Shown: positions 50,408 to 60,217 of the stretch, piece by piece | Layout of the letters: the number at the start of each line of letters is the position of its first letter | How positions within the stretch are numbered: position 1 is the first letter of the stretch | Assembly (NCBI RefSeq): GCF_003428875.1 | Contig: NZ_QQRS01000003.1 | Coordinates: 333,501 to 397,500, forward strand | Origin: Planomicrobium okeanokoites | Lineage (GTDB): Bacteria; Bacillota; Bacilli; Bacillales_A; Planococcaceae | Length of the DNA: 64,000 nucleotides | Direction: 5' to 3' | Notes under the pieces: generated by a model | Database searches by the model: none | The model's input: only the letters and a program-made list of their open reading frames with translations | Told to the model about the DNA's origin: nothing | Made by a program: the position numbers and the translations under genes

Positions 50408-52024
50408 GTGAAGAAGACTTGGTGGAAGGAAGCAGTGGTCTACCAGATTTATACGCGGAGTTTTAAGGATACAAGCGGTGATGGGATAGGGGATTTGAAT
50501 GGCGTCACCGAAAAGCTGAATTATCTGCAAAGTTTAGGAGTGGATATCCTTTGGCTTTGCCCGATGTATAAGTCCCCTAATGTCGACAACGGTTATGACG
50601 TCAGTGATTACCGGGAGATCATGGCTGAAATGGGGACGATGCAAGATTTTGATAACATGCTGGCAGAAATCCATTCCCGGGGTATGAAGCTGATTTTGGA
50701 TCTGGTCTTGAACCATACAAGCGATCAGCATCCCTGGTTTCATGAATCCAAATCGTCCAAGGATAATCCGAAACGCGACTGGTATATTTGGCGCGACAAG
50801 CCTACTAATTGGGAAAGCATATTCGGGGGGCCGGCATGGACATTCGATCCGAAAACCAACCAGTATTATTTGCATCTATATACCAAAAACCAGGTGGATC
50901 TGAATTGGGAGAATCCCGAAGTACGGAGGGAACTGTACGATATGATCATTTGGTGGATTGAGAAAGGCGTAGACGGTTTCCGAGTGGATGCCATCAATCA
51001 CCTCAAAAAAGATTTAACGGATATGCCAAATCCCGAAGGCAAAAATTATGTGCCGGCATGGAGAAAAATGACGAATGTTGAAGGTATACAGGATTTTCTT
51101 AAGGAGTTACGCGATGAGACCTTCGCGAAATATGATGTTGTGACAGTGGGTGAAGCAAATAGTATCAGAGCCCATGAATTGGCTGAATGGATAAGTGAAG
51201 ATGAAGGGAAATTCAATATGATTTTCAGTCTTGAGGCCCATGAAAACTGGAACCAGGATCTCGATGCAGATCATAATGTAATGACCATCAAAAAGATTTT
51301 GGATCGTTGGCAGCGCAGCGCACAAGGCATCGCATGGAACTCCCTCTATCTCGAAAATCATGACCGGCCGAGAACCGTATCAACCTGGGGAGATGACCGG
51401 AATTATTGGCGGGAAAGTGCCACCGCCCTTGCCTGTATGTACTTTTTTATGCAGGGTACGCCGTTTATTTATCAAGGACAGGAAATCGGCATGACAAATG
51501 TTCCGTTTGATGATATTAAAAAGTACCGTGATATTGAAACAAAGAACTTCTATCGATATAAACGGATGCAGGGTGTTCCGCATGAAGAATTGATGGAAGC
51601 GATCAAAAAAGTCAGCCGGGACAATGCCCGCACCCCGATGCAATGGCATGACGGCACCAATGCGGGCTTTACTGTTGGCAAGCCGTGGATTGATCTGAAT
51701 CCCAATTATAATTGGTTGAACGTCGAGGCCCAAACAGTAGATGACCGATCGATTTTATCTTTTTACAAGAAAATGATTGTATTGCGCAAGAGCCGGGAAT
51801 GTCTTTTATACGGCAGTACAAAACTTGCTGAAACAGATTGTCCGGACGTATACGCCTATATCCGTGAATACGAAAATACCCGGATTCTTGTGGTTTCCCA
51901 TTTGGACAGTGACGGCTGCCACTGGTCGCTGAGGGAAAAAGGGCAGCTTCTTTTAGCGAATTATACTGAGTTTATGGAGCAGAAACTGCAGCCTTATGAA
52001 GCCCGTGTTTATTTATTGGAATAA
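50408..52024 (+). CDS. GH13 alpha-glucosidase, alpha-1,4-type (third copy)
   Basis: The 538-residue enzyme is a close relative of the one at 44751-46367: the same length, the same insertion (KSSKDNPKRDWYIWRDKP), and catalytic D194 (DGFRVDAIN), E249 (TVGEANS) and D319 (ENHDRPR) at identical positions. Ala195 again suggests alpha-1,4 specificity. GTG 50408 follows AAGGGGGAAAGC; a longer frame to 50327 has no proper site. It lies outside the transporter operon, beyond pgi and a PBP gene, and seems to be a separately expressed paralog. A GNAT gene follows 40 bases later. Confidence 0.91.
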   Translation: MKKTWWKEAVVYQIYTRSFKDTSGDGIGDLNGVTEKLNYLQSLGVDILWLCPMYKSPNVDNGYDVSDYREIMAEMGTMQDFDNMLAEIHSRGMKLILDLVLNHTSDQHPWFHESKSSKDNPKRDWYIWRDKPTNWESIFGGPAWTFDPKTNQYYLHLYTKNQVDLNWENPEVRRELYDMIIWWIEKGVDGFRVDAINHLKKDLTDMPNPEGKNYVPAWRKMTNVEGIQDFLKELRDETFAKYDVVTVGEANSIRAHELAEWISEDEGKFNMIFSLEAHENWNQDLDADHNVMTIKKILDRWQRSAQGIAWNSLYLENHDRPRTVSTWGDDRNYWRESATALACMYFFMQGTPFIYQGQEIGMTNVPFDDIKKYRDIETKNFYRYKRMQGVPHEELMEAIKKVSRDNARTPMQWHDGTNAGFTVGKPWIDLNPNYNWLNVEAQTVDDRSILSFYKKMIVLRKSRECLLYGSTKLAETDCPDVYAYIREYENTRILVVSHLDSDGCHWSLREKGQLLLANYTEFMEQKLQPYEARVYLLE

Positions 52025-52064
52025 AAGAAGGATGTAAAAAAATGAAATTGGAGGAGAGCGGCAA

Positions 52065-52745
52065 TTGTATTATAAGGAGCAATATGTATTTAAAGGGGAA
52101 GAAATTTCAAAAGCGGTCATACGGAATTACGGGGAAGCGGACTTTGAAGCGCTGATCAATATACAAAGGGAATGTTTTCCTCCGCCTTTTCCTGATGAGC
52201 TGCTGTGGAACCGGGAGCAGTTGTTGAGTCATCTTGCACATTATCCGGAAGGGGCGCTGTGCATAGAGATCGAAGGGGAACTCGCGGGGTCATTGACCGG
52301 GATGCTAGTGGGAGATGATGATGATGATTCCAATTCACATAACTGGGAACAAGTGACGGACAGCGGTTATATCAGAACTCATGAACCAGAAGGCAAGAAC
52401 TTTTATATAGTGGATATCGGCATCAGGCCATTGTACCGGAAGATGGAGCTCGGCAAGCTCTTGCTGCAGGCAGCTTATGAACGAGTGATTGAAGACCGTC
52501 TGGAGCGGGTGATCGGCGGTGGCCGAATGCCTGGATATAAACGGGTTTCGAGCAGAATGACTGCCGAGAAGTATGCCGAAAAAGTTTTGACCGGTGAATT
52601 GAAAGACCCAGTCATCACTTTTCTGATGCGCAGCGGGAGAACCCCGGTTAAGTTGGTGAAAAATTATCTGGATGATGAAGATTCGGGAAATTACGCTTTA
52701 TTGATGGAATGGAAGAATCCGTTTGTTGCGTACGAAAGTCAATAA
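52065..52745 (+). CDS. GNAT family N-acetyltransferase
   Basis: The 226-residue protein has a GNAT fold: VIRNYGEADFEALINIQRECFP at the N-terminus, CIEIEGELAGSLTGMLVG, IVDIGIRPLYRKMELGKLLLQAA with a R-x-x-x-G/A-type CoA-binding segment, and RVIGGGRMPGYKR. An acidic insert of five Asp lies near residue 85. The substrate is unknown. The TTG at 52065 lies 8 bases behind GGAGGAG. It is close to the third glucosidase gene and may be cotranscribed with it. Confidence 0.8.
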   Translation: MYYKEQYVFKGEEISKAVIRNYGEADFEALINIQRECFPPPFPDELLWNREQLLSHLAHYPEGALCIEIEGELAGSLTGMLVGDDDDDSNSHNWEQVTDSGYIRTHEPEGKNFYIVDIGIRPLYRKMELGKLLLQAAYERVIEDRLERVIGGGRMPGYKRVSSRMTAEKYAEKVLTGELKDPVITFLMRSGRTPVKLVKNYLDDEDSGNYALLMEWKNPFVAYESQ

Positions 52746-52758
52746 AGACGGTGGAATT

Positions 52759-52803
52759 GGAAAAGGGACGCTCCCGATATCGTATCGAGGCGCCCCTTTG
52801 TTT
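52759..52803 (+). terminator. Intrinsic terminator of the GNAT gene
   Basis: Arms AAAGGGACGC and GCGCCCCTTT with inner CGAT/ATCG pairing, followed by TGTTTGTTTT. Confidence 0.78.
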
Positions 52804-52844
52804 GTTTTAAGGTAACATTTATATAGCTTGATTCAATTTTTCAA

Positions 52845-52977
52845 CCCTTCAGAAAGGGGAATCATTTCCGTTGAAAGTATTTGCTTTCAGTGCCGCGGTC
52901 AGTGTTCCACTGGGTGCTTTCTAACTTAAGCAACGTAAACCCTACCTTCTTTTACGTCCTTGCGATCCTTAAATCGC
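52845..52977. other. Hairpin-rich intergenic stretch of unknown nature
   Basis: The 449-base gap before pncB holds five successive small hairpins: CCCTT/AAGGGG (52845-52859), TGAAAG/CTTTCA (52872-52889), CAGTG/CACTG (about 52900-52912), ACGTAAA/TTTACGT (52933-52956) and GCGAT/ATCGC (52962-52977). This GC-richer segment differs from the AT-rich flanks. No known RNA family is recognised and no long open frame is present. The remainder (52978-53152) shows only a CTGTG/CACAG inverted repeat near 53046. Confidence 0.4.
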
Positions 52978-53152
52978 GCCAGTGTGAATAAGTATTCTCA
53001 AAAACATTAATGTAGAATGCCAGATTATCAAATATACCAGTTACCTCTGTGTTAACTTAAATATTATTGCACAGAAGACGTGTTTTTGTCAAATTTAACT
53101 CTTTTAATTGGGATGCTGGTTGGCTTTCGTTTTTGAAATGGGTCTAATAGGG

Positions 53153-53158
53153 TATAAT
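53153..53158 (+). promoter_or_regulatory. -10 box of the probable pncB promoter
   Basis: A perfect TATAAT lies 37 bases upstream of the start codon. The matching -35 region (TTTTTG around 53130) is weak, so an activator or poor basal expression is possible. Confidence 0.45.
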
Positions 53159-53194
53159 TAATTGAACTTATGAATAGCGGAAGAAGGAGATCAA

Positions 53195-54664
53195 ATGCAA
53201 AATACGAATTATGCGGATGACAGTCTGGCTCTGCACACCGATTTATACCAGATCAATATGGTGGAAGCCTATTGGGCGGATGGCATGCATGAACGAAAAG
53301 CAGTTTTTGAGCTGTTTTTCCGGAAATTGCCGTTCGGCAACGGCTATGCTATTTTTGCCGGATTGGAGCGGGTGCTGGAGTACCTCAGAAACTTTAAATT
53401 CTCGGAATCGGATCTCGCGTATCTCAAAGAAGTGGGCTATAAAGAAGATTTTCTGGATTATCTGAAATCCATCAAATTTACTGGAGCTGTCCATTCGGTT
53501 GTGGAAGGTGAGTTGGTTTTCCAGAATGAACCTTTGATCCGCATCGAAAGCACGTTGGCGGAAGCGCAATTGATTGAAACGGCTTTACTCAACATCGTTA
53601 ATTACCAGACATTGATCGCAACTAAAGCCAGCCGGATCAAACAGATTGTAAAAGATGACCGTGTCATGGAATTCGGCACACGGCGCGCACAGGAAATGGA
53701 TGCGGCAATCTGGGGGTCGCGCGCTGCCTTCATCGGCGGACTGGAAGCGACAAGCAACGTCCGCGCTGGCAAGCTTTTCGGAATCCCTGTTGCCGGCACC
53801 CATGCCCATTCAATGGTGCAGGCTTATAAAGATGAATACGAAGCCTTCCATGCTTATGCGAAGCGCCACAGAAAATGCGTTTTCCTAGTGGATACATATG
53901 ACACTTTAAAATCGGGTCTGCCCATTGCGATCCAAGTGGCCAAAGAACTTGGAGATCAAATCGACTTCCAGGGCATTCGCCTGGACAGCGGCGATATTGC
54001 GTTCCTTTCTAAAGAAGCGAGGAAAATGCTGGATGAAGCAGGTTTCCCGGACGCTGAAATCGTCGTGTCAAATGATCTGGACGAATACACCATCCTGAAT
54101 CTGAAAGCGCAAGGAGCGCAAGTCGATTCATGGGGGATCGGAACAAAGCTGATTACAGCTTATGATCAGCCTGCGCTAGGAGCCGTTTATAAAATTGTTG
54201 CGATTGAAAACGAAGAAGGCCAGATGGAAGATACCATAAAAATTTCCGGCAATGCCGAAAAAGTCACTACACCCGGACTGAAAAAAGTTTATCGGATCAT
54301 AGACAGGGAAAACGGGAAATCAGAAGGGGATTATATCACGATGGTGGACGAAGATCCGGAATCCGAAGAACGTTTGAAGATGTTCCATCCGGTCCATACT
54401 TTTGTTTCAAAATTCGTTACCAATTTCGATGCCGTGAATATCCATACACAAGTCGTGAAAGATGGAGAAATCACCTATGAATACCCTTCAGTCCAGGAAA
54501 TCCAGGATTATTCCAAAAAGAGCCTCGATCTTCTTTGGGATGAGTATAAACGTTCATTGAATCCTGAAGAGTATCCGGTCGATCTCAGCCAGAAATGCTG
54601 GGACAATAAAATGCGCAATATCCAGGAAGTCCGTGATTCCATTCAAAGTTTCTCAAAACGATAG
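53195..54664 (+). CDS. pncB: Nicotinate phosphoribosyltransferase
   Basis: The 489-residue enzyme condenses nicotinate with PRPP to nicotinate mononucleotide. It shows the family pattern: [15 protein letters not shown] at the N-terminus, [57 protein letters not shown] with the active-site histidine region, and [16 protein letters not shown] with the phosphoribosyl-binding DSGD. The ATG follows AGAAGGAG. nadE begins 11 bases after its stop, so both steps of niacin salvage to NAD that flank NaMN adenylylation are encoded together. Confidence 0.94.
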   Translation: MQNTNYADDSLALHTDLYQINMVEAYWADGMHERKAVFELFFRKLPFGNGYAIFAGLERVLEYLRNFKFSESDLAYLKEVGYKEDFLDYLKSIKFTGAVHSVVEGELVFQNEPLIRIESTLAEAQLIETALLNIVNYQTLIATKASRIKQIVKDDRVMEFGTRRAQEMDAAIWGSRAAFIGGLEATSNVRAGKLFGIPVAGTHAHSMVQAYKDEYEAFHAYAKRHRKCVFLVDTYDTLKSGLPIAIQVAKELGDQIDFQGIRLDSGDIAFLSKEARKMLDEAGFPDAEIVVSNDLDEYTILNLKAQGAQVDSWGIGTKLITAYDQPALGAVYKIVAIENEEGQMEDTIKISGNAEKVTTPGLKKVYRIIDRENGKSEGDYITMVDEDPESEERLKMFHPVHTFVSKFVTNFDAVNIHTQVVKDGEITYEYPSVQEIQDYSKKSLDLLWDEYKRSLNPEEYPVDLSQKCWDNKMRNIQEVRDSIQSFSKR

Positions 54665-54675
54665 GAGGATTTTAC

Positions 54676-55503
54676 ATGACAGAACTGCAGCAGCAAATCA
54701 TTGATGAAATGAAAGTTCAGCCAGAAATCAATCCGAGCGAGGAAATAGACCGAACTATTTCATTCCTGAAAGAGTATTTGAAGAAACATCCCTTCCTTGA
54801 AGGGTACGTACTCGGCATATCAGGCGGCCAGGATTCGACGCTGGTTGGAAAAATGGCTCAAATGGCTGTCGATCAACTGAATGAGGAAACCGGAAGCGAT
54901 AAATACGGTTTCTACGCAGTCCGTCTGCCTTACGGAGAACAATTTGACGAACACGATGCACAGGATGCGTTGAAGTTCATCAATCCGACTAAAACTTACA
55001 CCATCAATATCAAAGAAGCTGTCGATGCAAGTGACCGCGCCTTGGAACAGGCGGGAATCGAATTGACGGATTTTATCAAAGGCAATGAAAAAGCGAGAGA
55101 ACGCATGAAAGCCCAGTATTCCGTAGCCGCTATGCACAATGCTGTCGTGCTCGGAACGGACCATGCAGCTGAAGCGATCACCGGTTTCTATACAAAACAT
55201 GGGGACGGTGCTGCGGATCTCACACCCCTTTTCCGTCTGAACAAAAGACAGGGCAAGCAATTATTGAAAGAATTGGGAAGTCCGGAGCATCTCTATAATA
55301 AGATTCCGACTGCCGATCTTGAAGAAGACAAGCCCGCCATTCCTGATGAAGTGGCACTTGGCATAACATATGATATGATCGATGATTATCTGGAAGGCAA
55401 GAAAATACCCGATGAAGCCCGTGAGAAATTGGAAGGTTATTATCTGAAGACGCAGCATAAGCGCAAACTTCCGATTACGGTCTTCGACGATTTCTGGAAA
55501 TAA
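54676..55503 (+). CDS. nadE: Ammonia-dependent NAD synthetase
   Basis: The 275-residue enzyme converts deamido-NAD to NAD with ATP and ammonia. It has the PP-loop SGGQDST (49-55), [26 protein letters not shown] and [12 protein letters not shown], as in B. subtilis NadE (272 residues). No glutaminase domain is present. The ATG lies behind AGGAGG. It ends the pncB-nadE operon with a terminator close behind. Confidence 0.95.
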   Translation: MTELQQQIIDEMKVQPEINPSEEIDRTISFLKEYLKKHPFLEGYVLGISGGQDSTLVGKMAQMAVDQLNEETGSDKYGFYAVRLPYGEQFDEHDAQDALKFINPTKTYTINIKEAVDASDRALEQAGIELTDFIKGNEKARERMKAQYSVAAMHNAVVLGTDHAAEAITGFYTKHGDGAADLTPLFRLNKRQGKQLLKELGSPEHLYNKIPTADLEEDKPAIPDEVALGITYDMIDDYLEGKKIPDEAREKLEGYYLKTQHKRKLPITVFDDFWK

Positions 55504-55514
55504 ATATTAAAGAT

Positions 55515-55543
55515 GAAAAGTCCTCTCAGCGAGGGCTTTTCTT
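55515..55543 (+). terminator. Intrinsic terminator of pncB-nadE
   Basis: Stem AAAAGTCCTC with GAGGGCTTTT, loop TCAGC, then CTTT. Confidence 0.82.
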
Positions 55544-55660
55544 TATGAGAAAATGCCTGCCCGCGGTGACTGCACAGTTGAGTTATTGCTCATAATTCGT
55601 TATGCTAATGAGTAAGAATGTGACAATTCAAAATATTTTTGTCACCCATTGGGGGAAAAG

Positions 55661-56614
55661 ATGATGAATCCAAAAGAACAATTAAACAAAGTTATCGATA
55701 ATATCGAGAAAGTCATAATCGGCAAGCGTGACATTGCCGAACTGAGTATGGTGGCAATGCTGTCCCATGGACATGTTTTGCTGGAAGATGTGCCGGGTGT
55801 CGGCAAAACCATGCTGGTCAGGGCGTTGGCGAAATCAGTCGGTGCCGACTTTAAGCGTATCCAGTTCACTCCGGATTTATTGCCTTCAGATGTAGTCGGC
55901 GTTTCAATCTATAATCCGAAAGATATGGAATTCAATTTCCGCCCGGGTCCGATTATGGGCAATATCATTTTAGCCGATGAAATTAACCGTACCTCCCCAA
56001 AAACCCAATCTTCTCTGCTCGAAGCAATGGAAGAAGCTTCCGTTACCATCGATGGCGTCACTATGCAGATTCCCAAACCGTTTTTCGTCATGGCCACACA
56101 GAATCCGATTGAATATGAAGGGACATATCCACTGCCGGAAGCGCAATTGGATCGTTTTCTTCTGAAAATTAAAATGGGTTATCCTACTTCGAAAGAAGAA
56201 ATGGAAGTCTTGAACCGTTCACAGCTTTCCGTTCCGATCGAAGAATTGCAGTCAGTCATTACACTCGAAGAATTGCTTGAATTACAGCGCGAAGCCAAAA
56301 ATGTCAAAGTGGATGAAACGATCCGCAGCTATATCGTCGATCTTGCGCGGCAAACCCGAAATGATCCATATGTCTATTTAGGTGTAAGCCCACGAGGTTC
56401 GATCGCTTTGATGAAGTCCGCCCAAGCCTATGCTTTACTGCGGGGCCGGGATTTCGTGACGCCGGATGATGTCCAGTACCTGGCGAAATTTGTTTTTGGC
56501 CACCGCATCATGCTCCGTTCCGAAGCCCGCTATGACGGAATTTCGGCGGAAGAAATTACGGAACGCATCTTAACGAAAACAAAAGTGCCTGTCCAAAGGC
56601 TAGTCGGCCAATGA
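55661..56614 (+). CDS. MoxR family AAA+ ATPase (YeaC-like)
   Basis: The 317-residue ATPase has Walker A LEDVPGVGKT (41-50), Walker B IILADEINRTSPKTQ, sensor ATQNPIEYEGTYPLPEAQLDRF and a C-terminal lid domain. MoxR proteins act as chaperone-like ATPases with partner proteins carrying DUF58 or VWA domains. Its stop overlaps the start of a DUF58 gene (ATGA), and a transglutaminase-like gene follows in the same way, as in B. subtilis yeaC-yeaD-yebA. The start is ATG 55661 or 55664, both behind GGGGGA. Confidence 0.9.
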   Translation: MMNPKEQLNKVIDNIEKVIIGKRDIAELSMVAMLSHGHVLLEDVPGVGKTMLVRALAKSVGADFKRIQFTPDLLPSDVVGVSIYNPKDMEFNFRPGPIMGNIILADEINRTSPKTQSSLLEAMEEASVTIDGVTMQIPKPFFVMATQNPIEYEGTYPLPEAQLDRFLLKIKMGYPTSKEEMEVLNRSQLSVPIEELQSVITLEELLELQREAKNVKVDETIRSYIVDLARQTRNDPYVYLGVSPRGSIALMKSAQAYALLRGRDFVTPDDVQYLAKFVFGHRIMLRSEARYDGISAEEITERILTKTKVPVQRLVGQ

Positions 56615-57825
56615 AACAAATCAAAAAAGCCCTCTCTCTTTGGGGCAGGATAATATTTGTTGTTTTTATCCTGTTGCTCACTTTTTCATTTGCGATGTTC
56701 CAGGGCGGTTTCGTCAGCTGGTTCATCTTTTACATGGCCTTGCCGTTTGTGCTGTATTCGCTGCTGCTGATTTTCTATCCGCTGCAGGATATTGAAATGA
56801 CCCGCCAAATCCATACTGCACAAATCAGAAGAGGCCAGAAGTATTCAGCGACAGTGCATTTCAAACGGAAATTGTCTTTTCCTCTTCTATATACAGTACT
56901 GACCGAAAAAACGAACTCTATCGCTTTGCGAAAACGGAATCCTGCGGATAATCGGACAATGTTTATGCCCGGTTTCCGAAAATCCCATACGTGGCGCTAT
57001 GAAATCGACGATATGCCGAGAGGCGAGCACGTGCTGGAAGGTATTGAACTCGAAGTCGCAGATTTTTTTGGCTGGACCAAAAAAACAAAAATGTTTCCAT
57101 TGAAACAGACGATCCTCGTTTATCCTAAAACGCATGATATTCCGTACCGGGCAATTGAATCCAGTTATGATCAGGGAGCGATGGCCGCTCCGCATACATT
57201 GGTGAAGGATACGACCATGGCTACCGGAATCCGCGATTACCAGCCGGGGGATCGGGTTTCCTGGATCCACTGGAAATCATTTGCGCGGACGCAAACCCTG
57301 CGCACCAAGGAATTCGAAGACCGGCAAGCCGAAGATCTATTTTTGCTGGATGATCGTAAACCGTCCGATAAATTTGAACTCCAGGTTGAACTCACTGCTT
57401 CTTTATTGCAGTCGATTGTGAGAGCAAATTCAAGCGTCGCTTATTTATCAATCGGCAGCACCCTTGATTCGTTTCCGGTCATCCATTCAGAAAGCCATTT
57501 GCAGCGTGTCATGTATCACTTGACGAAAATCCTGCCGGATCTTGATCGGCCGGCTGAAGAAGTAGTCAGCAGAGATCTTCAACAAATACGGGCTACCACT
57601 ATAATCTACGTTACAACTAAATTGACCGTGGAAATGGTCGAAGCTATTCGAAGAAATGTTAAGAATCTCAATACTTGCATGTGCCTTGTGCTGTCCAATA
57701 AAGGCGAGAAATTTGACAAGGCAGATGAAGCTGCCCATCAATTCGCAGTTTCAAAGGGCTTTATCGTAAAACTTGTAGCACCGGAGAATTTCGCTTCGGT
57801 CTTTACGGAGGTGGGCCGCAAATGA
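56611..57825 (+). CDS. DUF58 domain membrane protein (YeaD-like)
   Basis: The 404-residue protein has two N-terminal membrane helices (about 10-55) and then a soluble part containing the DUF58 signature GIRDYQPGDRVSWIHWKSFARTQTL in pattern, followed by TKEFEDRQAEDLFLLDDRKP. This is a VWA-like fold that partners MoxR ATPases. It is translationally coupled on both sides (ATGA overlaps). The job of this complex is thought to be assembly or quality control at the envelope, but it is not established. Confidence 0.89.
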   Translation: MKQIKKALSLWGRIIFVVFILLLTFSFAMFQGGFVSWFIFYMALPFVLYSLLLIFYPLQDIEMTRQIHTAQIRRGQKYSATVHFKRKLSFPLLYTVLTEKTNSIALRKRNPADNRTMFMPGFRKSHTWRYEIDDMPRGEHVLEGIELEVADFFGWTKKTKMFPLKQTILVYPKTHDIPYRAIESSYDQGAMAAPHTLVKDTTMATGIRDYQPGDRVSWIHWKSFARTQTLRTKEFEDRQAEDLFLLDDRKPSDKFELQVELTASLLQSIVRANSSVAYLSIGSTLDSFPVIHSESHLQRVMYHLTKILPDLDRPAEEVVSRDLQQIRATTIIYVTTKLTVEMVEAIRRNVKNLNTCMCLVLSNKGEKFDKADEAAHQFAVSKGFIVKLVAPENFASVFTEVGRK

Positions 57826-60008
57826 ATTCCATTCGTAAAAATAAGGCGTTCATGGCGATTTTGTATATCTTGGTTTTCCTCTTATTGGCGGAATGGCTCA
57901 CTCCGGTCATCACTTTGACCGATACCGGCCATAAACCGCTGTTTCTGATTTTTATCGCCATCAGCTTGCTCATGGCATTCTTGCACGTGCACTGGACCAT
58001 AGCCGCTGGCGTTAAAATGGTCTACATCATGTGGTTTCTGATCTATGTCTATACTGAGGCGACTATTTTCTCGTTTGAAGCTCTCGGTTTTATCCTGGAT
58101 GACCTGCAAATAAATATAGCGGCGTTATTTGCCCAGGACTGGGCACAAACCACCGATATATTCAGGACGGTATTATTCTTCAGTTTATTATGGATGGCGG
58201 TTTACCTGATCCATTATTGGGTCAGTTTCCGTTTAAGCATCTTCCTATTTTATATTCTAACGGTTATTTTTATTGCGGTACTTGATACATTCAGCCCTTA
58301 TAACGGGGATACTGCAATCATACGCATCATGGTCGTTGGCCTGATGCTTGCAGGCTTGCTTCATTTGGCGAGATGGCTTGAGGGCCACCGGATCAATGAA
58401 ACAATCGAGCGCCTCGCGGGTTTCATCATCCCATTATTTGTCATGGTGGCGGTTTCTACGGCACTTGCCCTTTATTTGCCTAAAGCGGGCCCGCTATGGC
58501 CGGACCCTGTGCCGTATATCACTTCTTTTTCTGGAGAAGGCGGACCTGGACCGGCTGCAGTTGGACGCATCGGCTACGGAGTAGATGATTCTGAACTGGG
58601 GGGATCATTTCTTGGTGACGACACCCCAGCTTTTCGTGCCGAAGTGGAAGATGGGCAATACTGGAAAGTAGAAACGAAAGATACTTACACTACCAAAGGC
58701 TGGGAATTGAGTGAGCCTGTCAGTGAACCGGTTCTTTACAGTAATGGTGATTTAATAGAAACAGAATTTGAACCGGGAACGGAAGATGATTCGCAGAACG
58801 CGGTACTGGAAATGGAGCAGGATTTTCCGTTTGTCCTTTATCCATATGGAATAGAATCCATCCAGATGAATGGCGAGATCCGCTATAGTTATTCAGCGGT
58901 TGACCAAAAAATTGAGCCATTATTGAGCGGTGCGCCTTTCGAGCCTGATGACGTTGAGCTTCAATTCAATGAACCATCTTACAGTCTGACCGGCCTCCGG
59001 GAATCGACCGTCGATAAATTGGCCGAACTGCCGCCTGAATTTGACCGCTACAAACAGCTGCCCGAAGAATTGCCGCAGCGAGTCAGGGATCTGGCTCAGG
59101 AAATTACGATGAATTCGGAAACCGTCTACGATAAAGCCCGCGCTGTCGAAGACTATTTTGAAAGAAATGACTTCGAATACAGTCTGACGAATATACCGGT
59201 GCCTGAAGAAGATCAAGATTACGTGGATCAATTTTTATTCGAAACCAAACGTGGCTATTGTGATAACTTTTCCACTTCCATGGTCGTATTGCTGCGGAGT
59301 TTGGATATACCTGCCCGTTGGGTGAAAGGCTTCAACGAGGGTGTGCAGGTAGACAGCAATGGTGAAACTGAAGTTTACGAAGTCACAAATAATAATGCCC
59401 ATTCCTGGGTGGAAGCATATATGCCCGGAGTAGGCTGGATGCTGTTTGAGCCGACAATCGGCTTCACCGGATCTTCACAGATTGATTTTGACTTGGATAT
59501 CGAAACATCAGATCCAGAAGAACAGGAACTGCCTGAGCGTCCGCAGCAACCGGAGCTTGAGGAAGAAGATGAAGAGGCGGCTGCATCTGCCGGGTCGGAT
59601 GGTCCGAGTCTGTGGGACCGGTTCGGCGAATATGCGGCAGATAATAAAGGCTCTATTTTCCTGGGAATGGCCGCATTTGTTTTGCTGTCAATTGTCTTGT
59701 TTTTGAAGCGCCAAAGGTGGCTGCCAAAAATATTGGTGCCGTATTACCGAAGAAGAAATGGCAAGCAGACTTTTGAGAAGGCCTATCTCCGATTGCTGAA
59801 GCAACTGGATCTCTACGGGATCAAAAGGGAAGATGGACAGACGTTGATGTCTTATGCCAGATATATCGATTCTTTCTTTGGTACTAAGGAAATGACCCGC
59901 CTGACGGCTTCCTATGAACAATCTGTCTACGGAGGCCGCCCCGAAACTGTGGAATGGCGCGAATTGAAGGAAAGTTGGGAAAACTTAATCAATCGCACAA
60001 CCAGTTGA
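57822..60008 (+). CDS. Transglutaminase-like membrane protein (TgpA/YebA-like)
   Basis: The 728-residue protein has about six N-terminal helices (to residue 215), an extracellular region with a transglutaminase core, one helix near 610 and a cytoplasmic DUF4129-like tail. Core residues are C480 in TKRGYCDNFSTSMV and H527 in NNAHSWVEAY. The third residue is Glu543 in WMLFEPT, where transglutaminases normally have Asp; this change is common in Firmicutes relatives as far as I recall. A Pro/Glu-rich linker precedes the last helix. It is the third gene of the coupled MoxR-DUF58 operon and may cross-link or hydrolyse envelope proteins. Confidence 0.9.
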   Translation: MNSIRKNKAFMAILYILVFLLLAEWLTPVITLTDTGHKPLFLIFIAISLLMAFLHVHWTIAAGVKMVYIMWFLIYVYTEATIFSFEALGFILDDLQINIAALFAQDWAQTTDIFRTVLFFSLLWMAVYLIHYWVSFRLSIFLFYILTVIFIAVLDTFSPYNGDTAIIRIMVVGLMLAGLLHLARWLEGHRINETIERLAGFIIPLFVMVAVSTALALYLPKAGPLWPDPVPYITSFSGEGGPGPAAVGRIGYGVDDSELGGSFLGDDTPAFRAEVEDGQYWKVETKDTYTTKGWELSEPVSEPVLYSNGDLIETEFEPGTEDDSQNAVLEMEQDFPFVLYPYGIESIQMNGEIRYSYSAVDQKIEPLLSGAPFEPDDVELQFNEPSYSLTGLRESTVDKLAELPPEFDRYKQLPEELPQRVRDLAQEITMNSETVYDKARAVEDYFERNDFEYSLTNIPVPEEDQDYVDQFLFETKRGYCDNFSTSMVVLLRSLDIPARWVKGFNEGVQVDSNGETEVYEVTNNNAHSWVEAYMPGVGWMLFEPTIGFTGSSQIDFDLDIETSDPEEQELPERPQQPELEEEDEEAAASAGSDGPSLWDRFGEYAADNKGSIFLGMAAFVLLSIVLFLKRQRWLPKILVPYYRRRNGKQTFEKAYLRLLKQLDLYGIKREDGQTLMSYARYIDSFFGTKEMTRLTASYEQSVYGGRPETVEWRELKESWENLINRTTS

Positions 60009-60057
60009 TTTTGGGCGGGCTAACTTGTACAATTGAGAAAATTATAAAGTACAGGTG

Positions 60058-60129
60058 CCCTCATATATGTCCGGTGATATGGATCGGATGTCTCTACCAA
60101 GTCCCCGGAAATGACTTGACTATGAAGGC
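60058..60129 (+). ncRNA. Purine riboswitch, guanine-type, upstream of guaA
   Basis: The aptamer has the conserved purine-riboswitch core. P1 is formed by 60058-60066 with 60121-60129 (one mismatch). TATATGTCCGGTGATATGGA is the J1/2-P2 segment, ATGTCTCTACCAAG the J2/3 segment, and CCCCGGAAATGACTTGACTA the P3-loop 3 end. The base that pairs with the ligand is C in TTGACTATG, which specifies guanine or hypoxanthine instead of adenine. The 3' strand of P1 overlaps the base of the following terminator. Confidence 0.92.
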
Positions 60130-60170
60130 GGATGCCGCATGCAATTTTTTGCATGGGGCTTCGCCTTTTT
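60124..60170 (+). terminator. Riboswitch terminator before guaA
   Basis: A long imperfect stem (AAGGCG at 60125-60130 with CGCCTT at 60163-60168; inner CATGCAA with TTGCATG) ends in TTTTT. It is the expression platform of the guanine riboswitch. Confidence 0.82.
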
Positions 60171-60177
60171 GATGTAG

Positions 60178-60217
60178 AGCAAAAGAACGCGAGGAGCTTT
60201 TTCGCGTTCTTTTATTA
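60178..60217 (+). terminator. Second terminator in the guaA leader
   Basis: AAAGAACGCG pairs with CGCGTTCTTT around an 11-base loop and is followed by TATTATT. It lies between the riboswitch terminator and the guaA ribosome site, so transcripts meet two stop signals. Confidence 0.7.

Noticed and set aside
52862..52990. T-box riboswitch or decayed transposase in the gap before pncB
   Set aside because: A minus-strand TGGAACACTGACCGCGG recalls the T-box sequence, but the match is broken by an insertion and no gene follows on that strand. Short protein-like frames on both strands match nothing I can name.
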